Assembly: GCA_964581115.1 (NCBI GenBank)
Contig: CAZOMY010000012.1
Coordinates: 1 to 64,000, forward strand
DNA length: 64,000 bases
Origin: 2-02-FULL-55-14 sp964581115
Lineage (GTDB): Bacteria; Bacteroidota; Ignavibacteria; UBA10030
Direction: 5' to 3'
The translations under genes were made by a program, and so were the position numbers. Numbering within the stretch: the first letter of the stretch is position 1; each line of letters starts with the position of its first letter. Below the pieces are notes generated by a model. That model saw only the letters and a list, made by a program, of their open reading frames with translations, ran no database searches and was not told where the DNA came from. This document shows positions 58,052 to 64,000 of this stretch, piece after piece.

Positions 58052-59205
58052 CACGTCCTCCCCAACGCTTGCTTCAGATCATCGATAATATCCTCCACAT
58101 TCTCGATCCCCACCGAGATACGTACCAGTCCATCCGTCACGCCGATGGCCTGACGCTGCTCCGGCGGAACAGAGGCATGCGTCATCGTGGCGGGATGCGA
58201 GATGAGCGTTTCAACGCCTCCGAGGCTCTCCGCCAATGAGCAGAGTCTCACCCGTTTCAAGAAAGCCTTGGCCGCCGACAGGCTCCCAAGGTCGAACGAG
58301 ATCATCCCCCCAAACCCCCGCATCTGCTTCTTCGCCAGATGATGCTGCGGATGGGTGAGCAATCCCGGATAGTTCACCTTCTTCACTTTCGTGTGTCGGG
58401 CCAGGAAATGCGCCACCTCTATCGCGTTGGCGCAGTGGCGTTCCATCCGGATGGCCAGCGTCTTGATCCCCCGCAGGCACATCCACGCCTCGAACGGACT
58501 CAGGATACCCCCGATCGACTTCTGCAGGAACCGGAGCCGTTCCGCCAGCTTCTTGTCGTTGAGGATCAGCAATCCTCCCAACATATCGCTGTGGCCGTTG
58601 AGGTACTTCGTTGCGCTGTGGACGACAATGTTGATCCCGTACTCCAACGGGTTCTGCAGATACGGACTCGCGAACGTGTTGTCCACGACGGAGATGAGCT
58701 TCTTCGCCTTCGCGATCTTCGCCACCGCCTTGAGGTCGGTCAGCTCGATCGTAGGGTTGGTGGGTGTTTCGACGAAGAGCATCTTCGTCTCGGGTCGTAC
58801 GTGCTTGGCGATGTTGTCGGCGTCGGTCGTATCGATGAACTCAAAATCGAGCTGGAATTGGTTCAGCACGAGTTTGCCGAGCCGGTACGTGCCGCCGTAC
58901 ACGTTGCTCGACAGCAGCACGTGGTCCCCCGACTTCAGCAGGTGAAAGAGGGTGGTGATGGCGGCCATGCCCGAACCGAAGGCCAGTCCGTGTGCCCCCC
59001 CTTCGAGGGCGGCGACGTTCCGCTCAAGGACCGTTCGTGTGGGGTTCGACACACGGGCGTATTCGTAGCCCTTGTTCACCCCGAGTTCCTGCTGAACATA
59101 CGTCGACGTGAGGTGGACGGGCGTCATGATACTGCCGGTGAACGGATCCGGCTCGACGGCGGCGTGAATGGCGTTGGTGGCAAAACCGCGTGGTCGGGGA
59201 GCCAT
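58051..59205 (-). CDS. Cystathionine gamma-synthase/lyase family enzyme
   Basis: 384-aa PLP enzyme of the Cys/Met metabolism family. Y-E-Y-A-R-V-S-N-P-T-R near 48, A-F-G-S-G-M-A-A near 76, V-D-N-T-F-A-S-P-Y near 174, PLP lysine in H-S-A-T-K-Y-L-N-G-H-S-D near 200, and S-L-G-G-V-E-T-L-I-S-H-P near 330. Sequence alone does not separate synthase from lyase. Encoded 9 nt after cystathionine beta-synthase in the same direction, which favours gamma-lyase (cystathionine to cysteine) and a complete methionine-to-cysteine transsulfuration route. Confidence 0.92.
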   Translation of the reverse strand: MAPRPRGFATNAIHAAVEPDPFTGSIMTPVHLTSTYVQQELGVNKGYEYARVSNPTRTVLERNVAALEGGAHGLAFGSGMAAITTLFHLLKSGDHVLLSSNVYGGTYRLGKLVLNQFQLDFEFIDTTDADNIAKHVRPETKMLFVETPTNPTIELTDLKAVAKIAKAKKLISVVDNTFASPYLQNPLEYGINIVVHSATKYLNGHSDMLGGLLILNDKKLAERLRFLQKSIGGILSPFEAWMCLRGIKTLAIRMERHCANAIEVAHFLARHTKVKKVNYPGLLTHPQHHLAKKQMRGFGGMISFDLGSLSAAKAFLKRVRLCSLAESLGGVETLISHPATMTHASVPPEQRQAIGVTDGLVRISVGIENVEDIIDDLKQALGRT

Positions 59206-59214
59206 GGCGTGGCC

Positions 59215-60600
59215 TTAGCGTGACATGTATTCGATGACGTCATACCGTGTGACGATGCCGACGACCGCTCCAGCATCTTCGATGAGCACGGCGTGATGGT
59301 GATGCGACAGGTGCGACACCGCAGACTGGACAAGATCGTCTGCGGGCAGGACCGGGAACGGCTCGCGTAGATGTTGCTGCACGGCGTGATCGATCGCGGC
59401 AGGGTCGCGCAGGACGGTTCCCATCAGGTCGGCTTCCTGCACGTGGCCGACGCACCGGCCGTCGTGCATGACCGGAAGCTGAGAGACGTTCGAGCCGGTC
59501 ATCAGGTCGATGGCCCGGCGCAGGTTCGTGGTCGGATCGACCGAGATCACAGCGCCTTTCGTCTTCTTGCTTTCGAGGACATACCGCAGCGTCACGCGTT
59601 CGGGGACGAGGAAGCGATGCTCGCGCATCCAGTCGTCGTTGTACATCTTGCTGAGGTATCGCTCGCCGGTGTCGGGGAGCAGGACGACCATCACCGAACC
59701 CTCGGCCATGTCCTTCGCCACCTTCAATGCTCCCGCCATGGCGGTGCCGCACGACCCCCCCGCGAGCAAACCTTCTTCGCGTGCCAGCCGGCGTCCCATC
59801 AGGAACGACTCCTTGTCGTCGGCCTCGACGATGTCGTCAATGTAGTCAAAGTTCAGGACGCCGGGAAGATGGTCCTGTCCGATCCCTTCGACCTTGTAGG
59901 TCTTGAAGACCGGCGTGATCTTCTTTGTATAGAAGTATTCGCGGAGCACCGAGCCCTTGGGGTCGACTCCGACGATGCGAATGTTCGCATTCTGCTCCTT
60001 GAGAAACTTACCGGTGCCGGTGATCGTGCCGCCGGTGCCAATGCCGCACACAAAGCAATCGATCTGACCGCCGGTCTGTCTCCAGATCTCCGGACCGGTC
60101 GTCCGGTAATGGGCTTCAGGATTCCGCGGGTTGTAGTACTGATTCGCAAGAATGGAATTGGGCGTCTCGCGGACGATTCGTTTGGCGACTTCGGTGTAGC
60201 TTTCGGGTGAATCGTGAGGGACGGCCGTTGGCGTGACGATCACCTCGGCCCCCATGGCGCGGAGCAACAGGATCTTCTCCTGGCTCATCTTGTCGGGCAT
60301 CGTAAAGACGCAGCGATAGCCCTTGACTGCGGCAGCCAATGCCAATCCCATGCCGGTATTGCCTGAAGTGGCTTCGACGATCGTTCCGCCGGGTCGGAGC
60401 CGACCGTCTCGCTCAGCATCCTCAACGATCTCGATGCCGATCCGATCCTTGACTGAGCCCCCGGGATTAAGGAATTCTGCCTTTGCGAAGATCGTGGGTG
60501 GTAGCCCCCGGCCGAGTTTTTTGATCCGGATCAGCGGCGTTTCTCCGATCGCTGAAAGGATGGAATCCTTGTACTCAACTTGCCTCAGGTCTCGTTTCAT
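59215..60600 (-). CDS. Cystathionine beta-synthase
   Basis: 461 aa. Residues 1-325 are the PLP fold-type II part: I-G-E-T-P-L-I near 18, PLP lysine in N-P-G-G-S-V-K-D-R near 52, T-S-G-N-T-G near 80, G-T-G-G-T-I-T-G-T-G near 190. Residues about 335-461 carry two CBS domains (S-Q-L-P-V-M-H-D-G-R-C-V-G-H and H-H-H-A-V-L-I-E-D-A-G-A-V-V-G-I-V-T-R-Y-D). That domain pair marks cystathionine beta-synthase rather than cysteine synthase. Condenses homocysteine with serine. First gene of the transsulfuration operon. Confidence 0.92.
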   Translation of the reverse strand: MKRDLRQVEYKDSILSAIGETPLIRIKKLGRGLPPTIFAKAEFLNPGGSVKDRIGIEIVEDAERDGRLRPGGTIVEATSGNTGMGLALAAAVKGYRCVFTMPDKMSQEKILLLRAMGAEVIVTPTAVPHDSPESYTEVAKRIVRETPNSILANQYYNPRNPEAHYRTTGPEIWRQTGGQIDCFVCGIGTGGTITGTGKFLKEQNANIRIVGVDPKGSVLREYFYTKKITPVFKTYKVEGIGQDHLPGVLNFDYIDDIVEADDKESFLMGRRLAREEGLLAGGSCGTAMAGALKVAKDMAEGSVMVVLLPDTGERYLSKMYNDDWMREHRFLVPERVTLRYVLESKKTKGAVISVDPTTNLRRAIDLMTGSNVSQLPVMHDGRCVGHVQEADLMGTVLRDPAAIDHAVQQHLREPFPVLPADDLVQSAVSHLSHHHHAVLIEDAGAVVGIVTRYDVIEYMSR

Positions 60601-60762
60601 GTCTCATTTCTGTGGATGTGCTCAGTCTGAATATATCGAATTGAGACAAATATTGGCCGATACGGTAACAATGACCGACCTTCCAAATGCAACTGATGCA
60701 GGAATTGCCGATTTTGCGTCACGAACGATGAATCTGGGGATGACATGCGTGTAAGGAGCATT

Positions 60763-60778
60763 TGGCAGGGCGATTGCA
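60763..60778 (+). promoter_or_regulatory. Sigma-54 promoter (-24/-12) of the pseudopilin-like operon
   Basis: TGGCAGGGCGATTGCA aligns with TGGCACG-N4-TTGCW with exact spacing and only one mismatch in the defined positions. Start of transcription expected near 60790, about 78 nt before the first ATG. Confidence 0.72.
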
Positions 60779-60867
60779 GCGGATGTCGCTAGGCGGGTGA
60801 TGTGAGGTGAGACAATTCACATTTCGCTCTCGATGGTTATTGTGTCGACTGTAGCCCTGACACGCAC

Positions 60868-61371
60868 ATGAATACCGGACAAATGCTCTTGGCGGGATTG
60901 GCCACCGTACTGCTCGGTGTGACCGTCCTGACAATGAATCGGACCTCAACGCAACACGGCACGATCCTCCAGCAAACGGAGATCGGCGTCTATGGCGTTT
61001 CCATTGCCACTTCGGTCGTCGAAGAAGCACAGGGACTTGCATTCGACGAGAAGACGACGGAAGATGCCGTGACCAGCGTCAACGGACTCTCGAGCACGCT
61101 CGGACCCGAGACGGGCGAAACGACATCTCCCGTCAGCTCCGCGAACTACGACGACTTCGATGATTTCAACGGGTTCAATCAGGTCATGGACGTCAACGGC
61201 GTCGATCAGTTTCGCATCCGGGCGCGGGTCTATTACGTGACTCCGACTGCGCCGAACACCGCGAGCGGCAGTCGAACGTGGCACAAGCGGCTCGACGTTG
61301 AAGTGAGCGCGGCCTCTTCGCTCGACACCGTCCGCACGTCATTCATCTTCAGCTACTTCAACTTCCGGTAG
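60868..61371 (+). CDS. Membrane-anchored pseudopilin-like protein
   Basis: 167 aa. A hydrophobic helix at residues 5-23 (QMLLAGLATVLLGVTVLTM) with almost no residues before it is followed by a helix (T-E-I-G-V-Y-G-V-S-I-A-T-S-V-V-E-E-A-Q-G) and a small beta domain rich in acidic residues (D-D-F-D-D-F-N). That plan resembles type IV minor pilins and pseudopilins, but there is no G-F-T-L-x-E prepilin peptidase site. First gene of a three-gene operon behind the sigma-54 promoter. Function is not known. Confidence 0.65.
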   Translation: MNTGQMLLAGLATVLLGVTVLTMNRTSTQHGTILQQTEIGVYGVSIATSVVEEAQGLAFDEKTTEDAVTSVNGLSSTLGPETGETTSPVSSANYDDFDDFNGFNQVMDVNGVDQFRIRARVYYVTPTAPNTASGSRTWHKRLDVEVSAASSLDTVRTSFIFSYFNFR

Positions 61372-61377
61372 GATGCC

Positions 61378-61995
61378 ATGGGCTCCTCGACCATGCTGGA
61401 TGTGATCGGATCCTTCTTCATCGGAGGGATCCTCATGTTGATGGCGCTCCGTCTGAATGCGAGTGGCATGGAGACAAGCGCCGTCTACAACAGCAACCTG
61501 ATCCTCCAACAGAACCTGACGACGCTGGTTCGCATCATCGAAGAGGATTTTCGAAAGATCGGGTACTGCCGTGACTGGAAGAAGATCCCCGATCCTTCCA
61601 AAGCCATCCGCATTGCGGATTCGTCGCGCTTCCGTTTCTGGACCGATGTGGACAACAACGGGACGCTCGACAGTCTGACGTATTATATCGGTCCGACGAG
61701 CGAGTTGCTCGATACGCCCAATCCGCGCGACCGGTTCCTCTATCGGCAGGTCAATAACACGGCCGCCATGAGGATGAATCTCGGCGTGACACAATTCTCT
61801 CTCCGATACCGTGACGCTGAGAATGATCCGCTGTCCTTCCCGATTACAGACCCGCGTCTGGTCTACTTCATGGAGATCAACGTGGCCGTTGAAACGCCAG
61901 CTCCGCTTCAACAGGAGTATCTGCAGGATACGACGCAGTACGAGGCGTACTGGCGTCAGATCCGGTTGTTGACCAAGAACCTTCGCAATCGCTGA
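61378..61995 (+). CDS. Membrane-anchored PilW-like protein
   Basis: 205 aa. N-terminal helix about 9-26 (VIGSFFIGGILMLMALRL), then a long helix (N-L-I-L-Q-Q-N-L-T-T-L-V-R-I-I-E-E-D-F-R-K-I-G-Y) very like the alpha-1-C part of PilW/GspJ pseudopilins, in which a Glu-Asp-Phe pattern and a following R-I-G-Y are usual. The beta part includes R-F-W-T-D-V-D-N-N-G-T-L-D, a calcium-loop-like turn, and S-L-R-Y-R-D-A. No prepilin cleavage motif. AGGATGCC precedes the ATG, 6 nt after the upstream stop, so both are cotranscribed. Confidence 0.68.
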   Translation: MGSSTMLDVIGSFFIGGILMLMALRLNASGMETSAVYNSNLILQQNLTTLVRIIEEDFRKIGYCRDWKKIPDPSKAIRIADSSRFRFWTDVDNNGTLDSLTYYIGPTSELLDTPNPRDRFLYRQVNNTAAMRMNLGVTQFSLRYRDAENDPLSFPITDPRLVYFMEINVAVETPAPLQQEYLQDTTQYEAYWRQIRLLTKNLRNR

Positions 61996-62010
61996 ACCTG
62001 GAGCAACGGT

Positions 62011-63219
62011 ATGGGACGCTCATCCATCTTCATGGTCATCGGCTTCAACATGATCTTCATGGCGATCGGGTTCAACATCTCCCAGATCTCCACGACGGCC
62101 TACGAGAACTACATCGGCTACTACGACCGTTCAACGGCCCACCGGATCGCCGCCAGCGCCGCCAACATGGCGTGCAGCGAGGTGTCATTCGTCCCCAACT
62201 GGCGGACGGGATACAGCAACGTCGAATACCTCGGCGGCTCCTATGACGTGACTGTCAGCGACCTCGATTCGGGTCGCATCCAGATCGTGGCCGATGCGAC
62301 ATACGAAGGAACCAGCGCCCGGGTCCGTATCGTCCTGGGGATCAGTTCCTTTTCCAAGTTCGCCTACTTCTCAAACATCGAAGGGGGCATCTATTGGATC
62401 ACGGGCGATACTGTCTGGGGCCCCTTCCATACGCAACAGAAACTGACAGTGGCCGGTAGCCCGGTCTTCTATGGTAAAGTGACGGCAAAGAATGGTCTCA
62501 CGAAGAATCCGTCGTCGTCCAAGCCGAAATTCTACGGCGGATTTCAGAAGGGCGTCAGCATCGATCTCCCGGCGAACCTCAACCCGCTTGTCACGGCTGC
62601 ACAGAGCGGCGGAGCGTACTTCAATAATCAAGACCTCTGGCTGGAATTCCACGCAAACGGAAAAGTGACCTACCGGGTGGGATCGGCCACCGCAACTCCG
62701 ACGACGGTGGACATCTCGACCTTTGCCCCCAACGGCGTCATCATGGCGAACAATGGCAACATGCGCATCAAGGGAAAGGTCAGCGGCAAGGTGACGATCT
62801 CCGCCACGGGGAGTTCAGGCGCGGCCAAGGGCAACGTTTACGTCGACTCTTCCGTGACCTACGTGAACAATCCGATGTCGGGCGCGTCCAACGACCTGCT
62901 TGGCATCGTGGCCGATAACAACGTCATCATCACCGACAACGCAAACAACTCCGGCAATGTCAACCTGCATGCAACGATCTTTTCGCGCTCTGGCGGCTTG
63001 ACGGCACAGAACTACAATTCGAGGCCGGCGGGAGGAACGCTGACGGTTCTTGGAGGCATTCAGCAGTATCAACGCGGCCCAGTAGGCACATTCTCGGGCT
63101 CAGGAACGATCGCAAGCGGATTCCAGAAGAACTACCGCTACGATGAGCGTCTGTATGTCGATACTCCGCCGTTTTTCCCGACAACGGGCAGTTACGAGGT
63201 CCTCTCCTGGTACGAATGA
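62011..63219 (+). CDS. Membrane-anchored PilX-like/DUF4900-like protein
   Basis: 402 aa. N-terminal helix about 6-25 (FMVIGFNMIFMAIGFNIS), a helix with Y-Y-D-R-S-T-A-H-R-I-A-A-S-A-A-N-M-A-C-S-E as in PilX-type minor pilins, then a beta domain. From about 128: W-G-P-F-H-T-Q-Q-K-L-T-V-A-G-S-P-V-F-Y-G-K-V-T, the hallmark of DUF4900-like proteins, and a later N-N-V-I-I-T-D region forming right-handed beta-helix-like coils. Last gene of the operon, followed by a terminator. GGAGCAACGGT precedes the ATG. Confidence 0.68.
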   Translation: MGRSSIFMVIGFNMIFMAIGFNISQISTTAYENYIGYYDRSTAHRIAASAANMACSEVSFVPNWRTGYSNVEYLGGSYDVTVSDLDSGRIQIVADATYEGTSARVRIVLGISSFSKFAYFSNIEGGIYWITGDTVWGPFHTQQKLTVAGSPVFYGKVTAKNGLTKNPSSSKPKFYGGFQKGVSIDLPANLNPLVTAAQSGGAYFNNQDLWLEFHANGKVTYRVGSATATPTTVDISTFAPNGVIMANNGNMRIKGKVSGKVTISATGSSGAAKGNVYVDSSVTYVNNPMSGASNDLLGIVADNNVIITDNANNSGNVNLHATIFSRSGGLTAQNYNSRPAGGTLTVLGGIQQYQRGPVGTFSGSGTIASGFQKNYRYDERLYVDTPPFFPTTGSYEVLSWYE

Positions 63220-63242
63220 AGACGGAACAACTTGCTTCGCTT

Positions 63243-63274
63243 CGACAAACCCGGGTCCTGCCCGGGTTTCGTCG
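63243..63274 (+). terminator. Terminator of the pseudopilin-like operon
   Basis: AAACCCGGG/CCCGGGTTT is a perfect 9-bp stem with loop TCCTG, extended by CGAC/GTCG. It lies 24 nt after the last stop. Confidence 0.8.
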
Positions 63275-63320
63275 TTCAATGGGTTCGAGTGGATGCCGAT
63301 GGCGGGCCAGGTCCGACAAC

Positions 63321-63349
63321 TTGACTTTCCGCCACGTTTTGCCTATTTT
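63321..63349 (+). promoter_or_regulatory. Sigma-70-type promoter of efp
   Basis: TTGACT (63321-63326) and TATTTT (63344-63349) with 17-nt spacing, about 60 nt before the efp leader ends, in an AT-rich patch. Confidence 0.55.
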
Positions 63350-63417
63350 TTGTGCCGTTTTGATGCAAAACCGCTCAATTTTTCAACAGTTTCTGCAATT
63401 TTCGAGAGAATTTTTTC

Positions 63418-63978
63418 ATGGCGACGACGGGAGACTTCAGGATCGGGATGGTGATCCGGTTCAACGGTGAGCTTCATCGCATCGAAGAGTATATCCACCG
63501 GACTCCGGGCAACTTGCGGGCGTTCGTCCAGGCCAAACTGCGCAACCTTCGCAATGGCCGAATCACGGAGACCCGGTTCCGGTCGGGCGAAGAGGTCGAA
63601 GAAGTAAGGATGGAACAGCGGGAATTCCAGTACCTGTACCATGACGGGTCCTCGTATCAGTTCATGGACAAGGAGAGCTACGAGCAGATCCCCGTCGACG
63701 AGGCGATCCTGGGAACCCCGGCGAAATTCCTCAAGGAAGGTGAGAGTGTCCAGTTGTTCCTCGTGGAGGGTGGGGTGATCTCGGCGGAGGTGCCTTTCAA
63801 GGTTGAGTTAAAAGTGACCAACACCGAGCCGGGCGTGCGAGGCGATACAGCCACCAAAACGCTCAAGCCGGCTGAGGTCGAGACCGGCGCCACGGTGAAT
63901 GTACCCCTCTTCATTAACGAGGGTGACGTGATCCGCGTTGACACGCGTACGGGCGACTACCTCGAGCGCGTGAACTGA
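63418..63978 (+). CDS. efp: Elongation factor P (asparagine in the tip loop)
   Basis: 186 aa, three-domain EF-P that helps ribosomes through proline runs. Domain I 1-65, OB domains to the end (G-D-V-I-R-V-D-T-R-T-G-D-Y-L-E-R-V). The tip loop reads H-R-T-P-G-N-L-R-A-F-V-Q; the residue lined up with E. coli Lys34 (modified by EpmA) is Asn32, and an Arg follows two places later. So neither the lysyl-lysine nor the usual Arg32 rhamnose pattern fits directly. Own promoter upstream. Confidence 0.93.
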   Translation: MATTGDFRIGMVIRFNGELHRIEEYIHRTPGNLRAFVQAKLRNLRNGRITETRFRSGEEVEEVRMEQREFQYLYHDGSSYQFMDKESYEQIPVDEAILGTPAKFLKEGESVQLFLVEGGVISAEVPFKVELKVTNTEPGVRGDTATKTLKPAEVETGATVNVPLFINEGDVIRVDTRTGDYLERVN

Positions 63979-63981
63979 TCC

Positions 63982-64000
63982 ATGGACGACAGCCGTTCAG
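63982..64000 (+). CDS. Start of a downstream gene, cut by the window end
   Basis: An ATG 4 nt after the efp stop opens the reading M-D-D-S-R-S before the window ends. Biotin carboxyl carrier protein (accB) often follows efp, but six residues cannot show it. Confidence 0.3.

Noticed and set aside
1..64000. CRISPR array, prophage, integrase or insertion sequence
   Set aside because: No repeat-spacer pattern with equal spacers and no transposase, integrase or phage structural gene was seen. The short 7-nt and 9-nt arrays are too short and degenerate to be CRISPR.

Overview
The window reads as chromosomal DNA of a high-GC member of the Bacteroidota/Chlorobiota/Ignavibacteriota group (FCB superphylum). 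Supporting signs are a secreted FG-GAP protein with a type IX secretion-like C-terminal sorting domain, DUF11-rich surface proteins, and dense housekeeping genes of FCB type. An Ignavibacteria/Kapabacteria-like lineage is my best guess from general character only; no rRNA is present to prove it. I see no rRNA, CRISPR array, prophage or insertion sequence. Four tRNA genes are present.

Layout. 1-1424: a BrnT/BrnA-like toxin-antitoxin pair lying between two copies of a 75-bp direct repeat, then a small exported thioredoxin-like protein. 1600-4357: DUF1385 protein, prfA, tadA. 4354-6340: a divergent two-component pair, namely a membrane sensor that has only the histidine phosphotransfer part, and a complete NtrC-type sigma-54 activator. 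6502-23752: a good -24/-12 promoter followed by six co-directional genes (four DUF11-containing exported proteins, one of them with two OmpA domains, then a very large probable outer-membrane barrel and a single-pass membrane protein). This is the most novel-looking block. 24081-29627: an operon for a Lol-like ABC exporter with LolA-like carrier, outer-membrane barrel and GbsR/MarR regulator, preceded by an 18-bp palindromic operator. 29813-35054: YbjQ-family protein, cold-shock protein with long leader, GH35 beta-galactosidase and sodium/solute symporter.

35319-42654: tRNA-Glu and tRNA-Gln next to tRNA-like remnants and structured repeats, then dut, an AI-2E-type permease and an RsmI-like methyltransferase; on the minus strand smpB, tyrS, pdaD and the FG-GAP/sorting-domain protein. 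42825-49959: a coherent lipoate-dependent dehydrogenase neighbourhood (lpd, lipB, fused E1, E2, lipA). 50128-57895: phospholipid synthesis (psd, pssA), purS-purQ, tatA, gatA, sucD with an unusual lysine-rich tail, ndk, a Nudix-like protein and a NamZ-type muramidase. 58051-60600: the two enzymes of transsulfuration. 60763-63219: a second, very good sigma-54 promoter driving three membrane-anchored pseudopilin-like proteins. 63418-63978: efp with an asparagine in place of the usual modified lysine.

Working hypothesis: the sigma-54 activator at 4991-6340 controls cell-surface construction, certainly its neighbour operon by position and possibly also the pseudopilin-like operon. Intergenic spacers carry degenerate tandem arrays of 7-nt and 9-nt periodicity, several as inverted pairs, which appear to be a genome-wide feature.
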